Positions 1 through 11,572 of a stretch of DNA of 64,000 nucleotides are shown here, piece after piece. The notes below the pieces were generated by a model that saw nothing but the letters and a program-made list of their open reading frames with translations, did no database searches and was not told the origin of the DNA. Numbering within the stretch: the first letter of the stretch is position 1; each line of letters opens with the position of its first letter. Source of the DNA: Onchocerca volvulus (lineage: Eukaryota; Nematoda; Chromadorea; Rhabditida; Onchocercidae); contig HG738137.1 in assembly GCA_000499405.2 (NCBI GenBank), positions 15,587,873 to 15,651,872 on the forward strand, written 5' to 3'. The position numbers were made by a program, and so were the translations under genes.

Positions 1-1363
1 ATGCTCTTATTTGCATTAATGTTATATTACGCAAGGAACTTACAGTTTCACATAAATACCTTTTTTTTTTTTTTTTTTCAATTCAACGTATGTTATGATT
101 TCAAAAGCTTTTACGTATATTTTTAAGTTATATTTAGCATCAGTGTTGCTAAGCAACCATTTGTCCAAATTTTGATAAATATGTCTGATGTAACGCTAAA
201 ATTTAGATAATCAATATTTAATGGTTGGTTAAGTTTTTAAAGACAAATTTAACTTTACAACTTCGTTTTAGAAAATAAAAATAGACAAAAACCTAAAAAT
301 TCAATATTTGCTTTTATTTGTACTTTTTTTTTCCATGGTGACATAGGTTGTTATCGATAAATACAATGGAAAAATTATTTATTTCTTCCATCATTAGGAT
401 ACAAAACAAGTTAAAGAAAAAAAAAAACCACAGAAAAAGTGAAAAAGCAGAAGGAGAAAAAAGAGCACAATTAATAGCTAATAGAGCATATAATAATTAC
501 TAATTATCCATTTCCATTTCCTTCAATTGAAAAATTTTTCAACGATTAATTCTTATTCTTTTCTAGATAAAAGAAAAAAAAAAAGGCAGAATAATACAAT
601 ACAATAAGCAGCAGATAAATAAATATGTGGTATTTTAAATATGAAGGATTGAATTTAATTATTAAACCTATAAAAAGAAAAGAATTATGGAAAATGAGAT
701 AAAGTTAAAAGTGATGAATAAGATTGAAAAATAAGCAAAATAAAAAATCAAGAATGGAAAAGAAAAATGAAATTTGGTAATGAAATATTCAATCAAATAA
801 AAGCATAGATTGCAAACCTTTCCTTTATTAATAATCAGCAATATGAAAGGACATAAAGATGAATATAATATTTCGAGAAAAAAAAAAAAATTTAATAGAA
901 ATTTGTATTACAATTCGAATGAGTTCAAATTTTAAAATATTTACTAAATTTCCTAATATCAATCTTAAATGAAACAAAATTTAGATCAGATAAGCATAAT
1001 TATCATATGTGATTGATCAGAAATTGCAAACAAAATCTTTTCAGATGAAAAATTCAATATTGTAGCATATATCAACATGCTGCTAATTTCTTAAATTTTA
1101 AAATTTTCAATTATTTGCTTTCATTTAAATTGTAGATACAATTGGATCAGAAGAAAGAAGGGATTAGGTAAAAATTGATTCAAAAAAAAAAAGAAAGATT
1201 TTTATTCTAAAGTCAAATTATTAATGAATAAGGTTTAAATTTAAAATGGATGTGATGAAAATGTGAAATGAATGATAGCAAATACAAAATGAATTGACAA
1301 AAAAAAACAAGAAAACTGGAATAATGGATGATCGATATTTGATTAGTCAAAATTAATTAGCGA
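1..1363. other. AT-rich intergenic sequence
   Basis: I see no gene in this stretch. It is strongly AT-rich with many A or T runs, and is probably the 3' flank of the minus-strand Pmp3-like gene that ends at 1364. No tRNA or structured RNA was recognised. Confidence 0.5.
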
Positions 1364-2377
1364 TCAATATCTGACGATAATGAAACAAGCATGTATCAAA
1401 CCAGGTATATATCCAAGTAATGTCAGCAGGATGTTAATAGCCAAATCGACACCACAACCTTTTTCGAAAAATACACCAATAGGCTAAAATAAAATTTAAT
1501 TAATAAAAAAAAGAAAAGAATTAAATTGAACATTTTAAATAATATATTCAATCGATAAAAATTAATTTTTTTTTTTGATTTGTCAATTAAATAAAAAAAA
1601 AATTATTCCTTCAATATTGTAAGAAAATAGAAAAATGCAATAAAAATGATTAAAATTAGCAACAATAATCGAATAATACTAATATCTTATTTAATTTTTT
1701 TCTTTGAGGAGATTTCATACCAATAAAAATTTTACAAATCAATAAAATTATTTTGTATCTTTTGCATTTATTTATTTTTATTTTATTTCAATTTTCTAAA
1801 TATATTTCAATGTTCAATTTAGTATATGTAATTGTCAGATAATTTACATAACATAGTGGTACTTATTTATTTGAATTAATAATTACGATATTTGAGTGCT
1901 TTGTTACTGCAATAACCAGTATAATATTATAACAGTGAATTTTAATGATAAATTAGGGACTAGTTATGAAAACAATATTTGAAATTAATTGAAAAATGAG
2001 AAACCAGTTCGAAAATAATTTATCGGATAATTGACAGCATCATTATTTTAATTTCTTATTTGAATATTGTTGTTTTTTTCTTTTTTTTTTTTAAATTATA
2101 AAAAAATTCAACAAATTTTTGAATGCTGAATCATTGTGCGATAAAATTTCGTTTTTTCAAAAATAACTTTTAAGCATAATAGTTAGAATGAAATAATTGA
2201 AGAAATAATGCATAATATAATAAAATAGAAGGAATTATTTATGAAAAAATTCAATTTTTCCATTTAATTTCTTCGTACATTGTAAAAATTAAGTTTTTTA
2301 ATTTAAAAAAAAAAAGAACTTACAGGTATAATTAGAGAGCAGCATATTTTAGGGCAATCAGTACAGGTCAGTGGCAT
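1364..2377 (-). CDS. Pmp3/UPF0057 (RCI2-like) small hydrophobic membrane protein, two exons
   Basis: The gene is read on the minus strand from an ATG at 2377. Exon 1 is 2377-2324 (18 codons, starting MPLTCTDCPK) and exon 2 is 1483-1364, ending in TGA. The donor after codon 18 is GTAAGT, the acceptor is ATTTTAG, and the intron falls in phase 0. The product is 57 residues, the usual length for the family. It has the hallmarks of Pmp3/UPF0057: a P-P-[IL]-G-V-F turn, then EKGCG, a second hydrophobic helix (INILLTLLG) and the Y-I-P-G-L-I-H-A signature near the C-terminus. Family members are two-helix proteolipids of the plasma membrane or endomembranes, linked in yeast and plants to membrane potential and salt stress; nematodes have several copies. 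Both exons are shorter than 125 nt, so simple open-frame scans miss the gene. The family call is firm; the exact physiological role here is not known. Confidence 0.88.
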
Positions 2378-3273
2378 TTTTGTTTATTATTGATCTGTGA
2401 TTGTGAAGAATTAATCAAAAGTAATTTACGAATATCACGATTTTAGCCAATCTGCAAATTATGATATATGATAATAAATTGATAACAATTAAAAAAATAC
2501 AATGACTGTAATTCAATGACCATACATTCGAAGGCATTCTAAGAATAATGATTAAAAATAATGATAATTCATAGCAATTTGATAAATAACAAGTTTTAAA
2601 AGTTGAAAGAGAGAAATTTCAATTTTAATATAAAATTATTTCATTCATATATGAAATAAACTAGGAAGTCAATGTTATAAAAATTTACATCAGTAAAAAT
2701 TAGTAGGCAAATGAAATAAATTAATGAGAAAATTATTTTATTCGAAAAAAAAAAGTGCAAATGCTGTGGTAAATTACTTTTTTTAAAACTTAAAAATAAT
2801 TGAGAAATTGAATATTACGGCGAATTTTTATTTCTTATAAAAAAAAATAATAAAATGTAAAAAAAAAAGATTACATTTACAACTTTCGAGAAAAATGATG
2901 AGTAAAGATTAAAAAAATGAGAATCATTAAAGAGAAAAATAAATTTTGCAATTTTTTGAATCGATCATCTTACCATTATTCCCCTAAAACATCATTTTAG
3001 AAAAAAAAAAAATGCGTAACTGTATCCCATAAAAAAAAAAAACTTCTTAGCCTATCCCTAATAACAACACAGTTGTATTTATTATCAATCCTCCATCTTC
3101 TATCATTTTCGAATTTATCCAAGTCAGTGATAGGCCGTCTCTAAAACCCAGTCATTTCATCTCAGTTACTTAAAATTCCCTTATTACTCCTTTATTATAT
3201 TAGTAGTCTCGTAATTAATTTTTCCGTGTTATTGATTTAATATCTGTAATTATCACGTTTATTGATGTAATGC
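2378..3273. other. AT-rich intergenic sequence between Pmp3-like gene and BEL/Pao remnant
   Basis: I see no coding exon here. The left part should contain the promoter or spliced-leader acceptor of the Pmp3-like gene. The right part (about 3050-3270) is less A-rich and could include remains of a 5' LTR or leader of the adjacent retroelement, but I could not match it to the repeat at 5234-5829. Confidence 0.35.
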
Positions 3274-5252
3274 TTGTATTTTTTGTGCTTTGCATTATCA
3301 AGTTTTTCCAAATGGTTTAATTTCCAAGTTTCAGGTTGCGCTGAAAACAAAATTTCCCGACAATTAGTTGATGCCACGTACCGAGGACATGTCGGACAGC
3401 ATAATTATCAACTTAGAACCGTCAAAACAGAAGTTGGGACATCTTATCGAGGAAGTCAAAGAATTGGACTTGACGCCTCTCGACGAACGGTTACCAAACA
3501 ATTAACTTTCCAAACAATACGAAGCGAGAAGAAGAGTCCTTAATCAGAAAATCATACTCCTCGAGCTATACATTGGCATGATTGAATCGACCAATGAAAA
3601 ATGGCTGGAATTCATCCAGAAAGTTTCGCCGCAGTAGAAGAAGAAAGAAGAGGAAGAAAAATGTGCGACAGTCATCAATGAGAAAGGTATTTTAACCTTA
3701 TTAAATAGTGGCAGAGAAACTGTTGTGCCTCTAAAATTACACCAAGATGATGTTGAGACAATACTTCAAGAATTAGGTAGAGCCCCAATAAAATTACAGA
3801 TCCACAACAAACACCGCAAACAGTGCAACAAACCATAAACTTGCCCCAATTACCACTACCAACATTCAGTGGTGACCCTAGATTATGGAGACAATTTTGG
3901 AGTGACTTTGAGGCTGCAGTCCACACGCATTGGATTCCAGTCATTCAAAAGCTAAATTATTTACTCTCTTGCCTCCGAGGGGAAGCTTTGTTAGCCGTAA
4001 GAGGCTACGACATCGCTCCCGAAAATTATGAAGTCGTAAGAGACATTCTAATCATCAAATTCGGAAAGTCGTCTATCATCAAGAAGTCTCTCAGCAAGGA
4101 ACTAGAGTCCATCAAAAGGAGTGAAAGAGATTGGAAGACCACGATTGAAACCATCGAAAGGGTACTTCGAAGCTGGAAGCCCTAGGTGAGAACCTAGAAC
4201 ATTCTAGCATTGAAAACATAATTGAGACAAGACTGCCGAATTGGATCATAGACAAAGTATACCAACAAAAGGAAGAACAGCAAGTATGGTCAGTTGCGAA
4301 GCTACAATCATTTCTAGGGAAATTGGTCGAAAGAAATCAAGAAGTTGCCAGAAATCAACTCTCTAATAGTGGGAAGGCAAAGTATTCAGAACAGGATAAG
4401 CCTCACAAGTTTCTACATAACACTAAAGGTGAAACATCTGCCTTGGTCGCAATCAAATAACCTAGTTCAAAAGGTCAAAGAGAGGATACCAATTCAAAAA
4501 AAGTTACAATTTGCAAGCCAGGAAGACCCTGTATCTTTTGTAACAAAAAACATTGGGATGCCGATTGCAAAGAGTATCCCACCCTCAAACAACGATTGGA
4601 AAGTCTGGGAGTAACCAAAGCATGTCTCAATTGTCTTCGTAAAGGATATGAAACAAAAGATTGCAATAAGGTCAAACGAAAATGTTTCTATTGCAAAGGC
4701 CTACATAATAGTGCATTGTGTCACACCAAATATGACGCACAAGATGCCGGACCAACCAATCAAAAGGCAAATCAGCCGACCTCGACCAACTCCATGACAC
4801 AAGGATCGAATCAAGGAGCCAAGGAAATTTTACTCCTGTGCAAAGAAATCACAGTGAGCAATCTAAAAACGCCGGAAATTCAAGAAAAAGCTGTAGCATT
4901 GTTTGACAGTGGCTCGCAATTGTCCTTTGTATCCAAGGATCTAGCAAAACGTTTTAACCTTCAAGGAAATGAAGACGAGATACGAATTACTTCATTCGGC
5001 AATAAGATACCAAAGACGTGTCTCACAACCAAAGTAGAAATTGCAGCAAGAGTAGGACAAAAAGAAGTTATCAGGTTTGAAGCCAATACGGTTGACTACT
5101 ATACAAAGAAGTTACAAGTAGTTAACTTAAATGAGCATGATCTAGCCTCCATAACTGACCAAGACCAACTAGATGGATCAAAAAGTTATTGGAAACAACC
5201 TGATATACTCATCGGGACTGACGACTTCTTCTCTTTCTATCATTTTATATAG
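3274..5252 (+). mobile_element. Degenerate BEL/Pao LTR retrotransposon, gag and protease part only
   Basis: Three open stretches in two frames belong to one former polyprotein. Residues encoded at 3823-4185 match the Pao gag region (DUF1759 type), with LPTFSGDPRLWRQFWSDF near the start. The same gag continues in another frame through about 4186-4440. From about 4515 to 5252 a single frame carries CCHC-like zinc knuckles (CIFC..HW..DC, CLNC..C, CFYCKGLHNSALC) and then the retropepsin region with the active-site motif ALFDSGSQLSFVS. Coding ends at 5252, just after the protease (ILIGTDDFF), exactly where a non-coding repeat begins. Reverse transcriptase, RNase H and integrase are absent from the window. 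Stops and at least two frameshifts show that it is a dead, truncated copy. An upstream stretch at 3274-3540 may be leader or N-terminal gag. The family assignment is confident; the 5' boundary is not. Confidence 0.85.
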
Positions 5253-5391
5253 AAATGTCAACGGGAGCGGTTTAATGCTCCGACTCGGGTTTTTTTTTTT
5301 TTTTTTTTTTAGTTTTCTCTTTTAGTCGTTTTCTTCTTTTTTATTTTATAAATTTATCATTAGATTTGTTTTACTAGTATTGTTGATTCTT
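5234..5391 (+). repeat. Copy 1 of a diverged ~150 bp direct repeat beside the BEL/Pao remnant
   Basis: The block begins TTCTATCATTTTATATAG, contains CAACGGGAGCGGTTTAATGC, CTCGGGT and a poly(T) run, and ends near TAGTATTGTTGATTCTT. A related block lies at 5692-5829 in the same order and orientation. The first copy starts inside the last codons of the retroelement frame, so it marks the truncation point. It may be an LTR piece or a later insertion. Confidence 0.6.
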
Positions 5392-5397
5392 TACTGT

Positions 5398-5632
5398 TGC
5401 GAAATAAATGATAATTAATATTAAATAATGATAAATAATAATAAATAATGATAAATAATGACAAATAATAGTAAATAATAATAACTAATAACAGATAAAA
5501 CAATAAAAAAGAATAATGAACAGTGATAAATTATAACAAATAAATAATAATGAATAATAATACAGAATGCTGAATAATAATAAATAATAATAAACAACAA
5601 ATACTGAATAATAACAAATAATTAGCTAATCC
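5398..5632. repeat. ATAA/AATAAT-type imperfect microsatellite
   Basis: About 235 bp of repeated ATAAATAATGATAAATAAT-like units with scattered C and G substitutions. It separates the two copies of the flanking direct repeat. No coding potential is visible. Confidence 0.75.
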
Positions 5633-5691
5633 TTTGTAACCCTCAATTAGGGTCAATGTCGATTACCCTAGAGCGCCAATAAAGGCGCCCT

Positions 5692-5829
5692 TTTCTATCA
5701 TTTTATATAGGAATTTCAACGATAGTGGTTTAATACACCAACTCGGATTTTTTCCCTTTATGTCGTTTTCTCCTTTTTTGTTTAATAAATATATCATTAG
5801 ATTTGTTTTATTGATATTGTTGAATTCTT
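5692..5829 (+). repeat. Copy 2 of the ~150 bp direct repeat
   Basis: The block shares TTCTATCATTTTATATAG, then GGTTTAATACACCAACTCGG, TCGTTTTC and ATCATTAGATTTGTTTTA with the copy at 5234-5391. Just before it, at about 5640-5690, lies a GC-richer segment with TTAGGGTCAATGTCGATTACC and GCGCCAATAAAGGCGCC, the latter an inverted repeat. Confidence 0.6.
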
Positions 5830-5832
5830 AAA

Positions 5833-8800
5833 AATTATATTTTAAATATTCACACAGTGTTATAAATAAGCAAAATATGTCTGTTTATACAAGGAGAGAA
5901 ATGAAATGACTTGCACGATTTTGGATAAAATTTTGAACGAAAGGAAATTGTATACAAAAAAAATTTTTATGAAATTTGGTCGTATAAAAATGAATCATAA
6001 TGAAAAAAAAATGAAAATTATTCATGGCAACGATAGGACGAATAATAAAAATTGATTTTATAATCTTTACGACAAAAACATGATATCGTACAAAAATAAT
6101 ATTATATGAAAAATAAAATTGCGTGAAATTCAATTTTTTTTCCTTTTTCTTTTTTTTTGGCATTTTGACAAAATTTGAAAATGTTATTATGCGTACAAAT
6201 TGATAAGTTATCGAAATTTTTATAAAAATTTTAAAATGGATTAAAAATTTTTTTTCTAGAAGGATCCAAAAGGTTTCGAAAAGTTAAGCTCAAATTTAAT
6301 ATTAGCATAATTCAAGACGAAAATTTGGAAAAACATGTTGAGAAGAATTATAGGTATGAGAAGATAAGCATACCTATAATTATTGTGAAATTAAAATATG
6401 TTGATGGATAGGTATAAACTTGAAATGTGAAATAAGACTCATTGATATTGATTAGTCATTGATTGACCCAATTTGATTGATCATGATTTGTATTGATTGG
6501 CTCAATTTTCAAATTGAAAAGAAAAAAAAAAGCAAAAAAACTCTCTCTAATTACAGAAGAGAGAAAGAGAGAAAGGTGAGTAAACCTTATCGTTATTGTT
6601 AGGAAATTACAATTGACCTAACTGCGAATAATGATGTCAGAAGATGACGTTGTCCTATTTACCTGTCTCTTCCCTGCCTACTTTTTTCTTTCAATCTTTT
6701 CCGTGTTTAACTATAACAGTTCAAATTAAATTTCATTAAACGAATTCAAATCAAGTGATTATTAATCTGCAAGTAAATTACTTTAGCATTCAATTTCGTT
6801 TGAATCTTCATTTAATTAAAAACACAAGAATCCATTGACATATTTTTCATTATTACGCAAATCTCAATATAATAGATCTGCTAATCGATATTTCTAAATT
6901 CTAAATTATTAATATTCCATATTGAAGAAAATTGATTGAAACAGTTAAAATGAAATAATGAAATTAAAAAATTAGCAAAAAACAATACTACCAGGTATGC
7001 ATATATTTTTATTCGTCGAAAAAATAAGAAAAAAAGAAAAAAAAATCGAAATTCATGATTGTCCTTCATAAACATTGGCAATGAGATTATGTTGATAATG
7101 TATGATTATAATTATCATTGCCACTATCATTATATTGGTAATTTAACAAAAAAATGTAGATTAAGTACTAATTTTATATTCAAATTAAGCCGAAAATTTC
7201 TGATTAAGATATAATATTATATTATTACAATCATATTATTCACGTAAATGGGGGAAGAAAGATGGCAAGAGAGACATTGAAAGTGAGAAATAGAAGATTC
7301 TAAAAATTTATTCTTTCGGACCAAAACATTCAAGACTACAAGTTTAGTGTTATCAACTGATAACCTTCAAAGAACACACATTTCTTTGGCGTTATCAATT
7401 CAACAAATTATTCATTGAATAAATATAGCAGCATCATCAAAACTATATATATATACATTAAATACATATGTCTACTGTATATATACCGTAAGATATACCT
7501 ATTGTCTACTGTATACATACCGTAATAATAATAGTCACGATTAAGCAACGTAATTAATCTTTTTCTCTTCCGTAAGCCATATATGTATATACATGTATGC
7601 GCATATTGGTATAATAGAGATTATAGAATTAAATCTTATTTAATCCTACGGTAATGATAAATCATATTTAATCTTACGGTAATAAAGATATGTTCAGAAG
7701 TTGATATGCTACTGTTTTTAAAAATACGTAATTTACAAAATGATTGAAATGTATGAATTTATTAAAATATAGCGATATATTTGATAAATAATGGTAATAA
7801 TATATTAAATTGCAAAATACAGCAATTCCGATAATTCAGTCATGCATTTAGCACTAAAGAAAAGATTATTTGCAAAGATTAGAATTTTTTCATCAAATTT
7901 ATGCAGAATTAAATTTTCGCAAAATTAAAAAGCTAATATTAAAGCTATGAATTGTTTGTAAATTATACAATATCTGTATGGCAGTTGGTATAATCGATTG
8001 GGAATAAAAATTCTCAAATCATTTTATATTCCAAATTAATTTTTTATAATCCTTTTAATGTTTATAGTTTGATAATATCATTAAACTTATCTGAAATTTA
8101 ATTTAATTTCCATAATTCGAAATTATCAATTGAATAATTTATATCAAATGAAAAAAGGAAAAAAGAAAAAGTTTACAAAAAATTTTTGATGGAATGAAAA
8201 ATACTTTTGATCAAAATATTAATTAATTCAATTCATGCTATCAAAAAAAAAAAAGCGAAAATTATATCTATATTATATGAAAATTTTGCGAACATTCGTC
8301 GTGCAGCATTTTCTGTTCGCAGGGAATAATGATGATTACAAAGAATCCGGAAAAAAACTTAGAAAAAACGGATTGTATAGTAGCGAATCGGTAGCATAGA
8401 AATGAATAAATGAGAACATATGGCTGTGGATGACGACTGAAAAGATAATTGATAAAAACAAAATCGATGATTCTAGTAGCAATGGTATTTGTTGAATTCG
8501 ATGAATAAATAGTAAGAAGAAAGGATGGAAGAGGAGGAGAAGATATAGGAAAAGGAGGAGAATGAAGGAAATATTGCCGAAATTTGTTCGATAAATTAAT
8601 GGATCGAAAATTTAGAAATAAGAGAAGAGGAAGGAAGAGAAGAAAATTTTTTTTTAAAATGCCGATAAAATGCAATTGAAATTGCGAAAAAAAAAAAGAA
8701 ATTGAAAAAAAGAAATGAAAAAAATGAAATAAAAGTGAAAAAAGCATAATTATTAGTGTATGCAACCAGTTTTTCACAGTATCGAGTGAAATATTGGATT

Positions 8801-8957
8801 GTTCGTAAATGATGAAAATAAAATGAAATAATTTATTATTCTATAAACTAAAACAAGTATTTAGATATAATTTTAGAAAATATTGATAGAGCTTATTTTA
8901 GAAAAATTGAAAAAGTTTAACATATTCCATTTACTTAATGAAATATATAATGATAAC
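5833..8957. other. Intergenic, low-complexity; no gene seen
   Basis: This 3.1 kb has only low-complexity sequence. It includes a perfect 13 bp hairpin (6346-6381), short direct repeats around CTACTGTATA..TACCGTAA (7470-7530) and TACGGTAAT (7645-7685), and a purine-rich block at 8500-8760. Open frames across the purine-rich block are hydrophobic or Phe/Ser-rich artefacts of composition. No splice-compatible exon with family resemblance was found. Confidence 0.5.
6346..6381. repeat. Perfect 13 bp inverted repeat (hairpin)
   Basis: AATTATAGGTATG at 6346-6358 is repeated as its exact reverse complement at 6369-6381, with a 10-nt loop. Function is unknown; it could be a transposon-end relic or a chance palindrome in AT-rich DNA. 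Confidence 0.6.
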
Positions 8958-9126
8958 TTGTAATTGAAATGACTAATAATAATAATTAGTAATTAAAATG
9001 ATTAATATTAACTAGAAGTAATTAAAATGTCAAATAATAATAACTAGTAGTAATAAAAATGATAAATAGTAGTAATTGAAATGATAGTAATACTAATAAT
9101 AACTAGTAGTAATTAAAGTGACAAAA
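8955..9126. repeat. Imperfect tandem repeat, ~30 bp unit
   Basis: Repeated units resembling TAATAACTAGTAGTAATTA, then AAATGA, occur about five to six times with substitutions. The array is intergenic and non-coding. Confidence 0.6.
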
Positions 9127-11382
9127 ATTTTATATTCATAATATTCCATCACTGTTATAATTTTATAATTATTTAAATTAATTTTGAAAATTTTGAAATA
9201 TTACGAATTTTTAAAACACTTTAAGATTTTTAACAAATTTTAATGCTAAATTTTAACACTTTTTCATTTGATTTTACAATTGTAAAGAAATACGAAAAAT
9301 TGAAAATAAGAAAATGTAGGAAGAAAGGAAGAAAATAGAAGGAAAAACAATCATCGGTTTCTTCTTGTAGCAATGACAAACTGATGTAAATGAAATTGAA
9401 ATGAATATGGTTGAGAAGAAAAAAAAAAAAAAAAAAAACTTCAATTTAATCAGAAAATATTTTGTCGGCATTTCATACAAAGTGGCACTATTTTTTTAAA
9501 CGAATATCATTTCAGACATATTGGAATTTCGAATTGATGAGATACGATTAAATGAAAATAATCCTTAACATTTCATTAATATATTTATTTTAATTCATAA
9601 AATTTGGTAAAAATTTATTTTTTGATAAAATTAAAATCAAAAACATTTAGGTAGGATAAAAAGGAGAATTTTTTTTTTGTTTGGCTAGAAAGCTTCTTTT
9701 TCTTGTTTTTGACTTCTTTGATATTTAGGTTGATTGCTTAAGTTAAATTGGTTTTCTTACTATTATTAATTTTCCCTATCATTAACTCGGCGGCTTTTTA
9801 TTCGGCAGCCTTTTTGCTAGAAACTCTGCCATAACTTTTTATGTAAACTGATATAGTAAATAGTTATTTAAAGAACACCAACATAATCAAAAATATAGTA
9901 ATTTCACTTTGTTTAAAATATCCGCTATTTATCTTGAGGGATATATTGATTGATATTATCCAATCTATCATATAATTAAATTTAATTCGAAAAGGATATT
10001 TGCTGGATAGAATGTGAATAACAATCTAATTTCCTAGAGATTCAGTACATTTAAAAACCCGAATTGATGGATGTGATGTAGAAAAATTCAATGAATAAAC
10101 AATTAATGAATAAATAATCATTCTTGATATTAAATTTTCGATGACAATCACATTCTTCAATTTTTTTTTTTTTTTTTTTTTCTAAGGAGTAATAAAGTCC
10201 TTATCTTTACTTCCTTTACATTTCTCTTCTTTTACATAAAAAAAATTTTCAAAATTATGATTCATAAAAGTCATTTTTTACTCATTTTTCATCTTTTTAA
10301 TACACCTTTTAGAATGATAAAACATTTCAAACATCCAAGATACTTCAGATTATATTTCTTTTTTAAGTAAACTAAATAAAATGAAAATTTGCTAATGTCT
10401 CTAACACAGGAACAATTCTTGAAAATGATGTTCAATTTCTCGACTTTTTTTTTTCGTTCATCAATTATTGTTGGCATTCAACTATTATTTCAATCATTTT
10501 TTTTTTTTGTACTTTTATTTCTTACATACTTTTCATATAATCTTGCGAATTCATAATCAAAAAGCTATAGAATACCAAAAAAATCGAAGATTAGAAGAGA
10601 GCGTCGAACCAGTTATATTATTGAAACAGATGAATAATCAAAATACATGACACCTGAGTAAATTGTTGACATCAATAAAAGTGTAGTAAAACTGTATGAA
10701 CTTTTTATCGATTTTAATAATATATCCAAAACAGAATTTGTTGATCTGTTATTTCTCTTCGTTATTTCTCATTTAAAAAATACAATATTTCGACCTGAAT
10801 AAATAATGCTAACACGGATATCTGAACATTATAGAATATAATTCTCATAAATGCTAATTCCAATAATATAGTATAAAATATATTTGGGGTACAAATATCA
10901 CCGGTTTTTTCTAAGAATAGAAGAAATACAGGTTTGTTAATGAAATGGTATCATTATAAAACAATCAGTATAGATTTTAAAAAATCCCTAAAGTTATAAA
11001 GCAAATACTTTCTCAAACGAAAAATTCCAAATTTATAAACTTCAGAAAATATTTCGAAATATTCCCTTCATTTCTTACATCGATACTACCAGGTAAAGAA
11101 TTCATCAAACTAGTACAATATTAAAGTCTCCAAGCTTCATCACTACCCTAATCAGCGAACAAAGTAAGCATGATATATACGAATAACAATACATTTTCGC
11201 ACAAATAATGAGGTTACATTTTGAAATAAAGGACAATGTCAAAATTATATATGGAACAAGAAAAGCCTAACAAATAACAAGGCAACAGTGAAAGATAATC
11301 ACTGGAATCATAACACTGTTAAAATTGTTCATGATGAAAAAAAAATACTAAGGATGCCATTTAGATAAGAGGAACTATATGT
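9127..11382. other. Intergenic, no gene seen
   Basis: AT-rich sequence with long poly(T) and poly(A) runs. Short open frames here (for example around 9274-9480 and 10289-10650) follow homopolymers and show no family motif. The last few hundred bases may belong to the 3' UTR of the GAS41 gene. Confidence 0.45.
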
Positions 11383-11389
11383 AAGTACT

Positions 11390-11557
11390 ACTAAAGTTTA
11401 TTAAAGTAAACACGTTAACTATATAGATGACATGAATGGACATAATGATTAAATTTCAATCAATTCAAGTATTACTAAAGTTTATTAAAGTAAACACGTT
11501 AACTATATAGATGACATGAATGGACATAATGATTAAATTTCAATCAATTCAAGTATT
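11390..11557. repeat. Perfect or near-perfect 84 bp tandem duplication
   Basis: Bases 11390-11473 recur directly as 11474-11557. The unit starts ACTAAAGTTTATTAAAG and ends CAATTCAAGTATT. The few bases before copy 1 also match with one mismatch. The duplication lies 16 bp beyond the stop of the minus-strand GAS41 gene, so it is probably inside that gene's 3' UTR. The near identity implies a recent event. Confidence 0.92.
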
Positions 11558-11572
11558 AGATAAGGAAGGCTT

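Noticed and set aside
5885..6163. Minus-strand open frame of 92 codons starting with a Lys run
   Set aside because: The frame starts in a poly(A)/poly(T) tract and has low-complexity Phe/Ile/Asn content with no conserved motif.
8268..8777. Minus-strand open frame of 169 codons
   Set aside because: It lies opposite a purine-rich tract and encodes mostly Phe, Leu, Ser and Ile. No family motif or codon pattern supports it.
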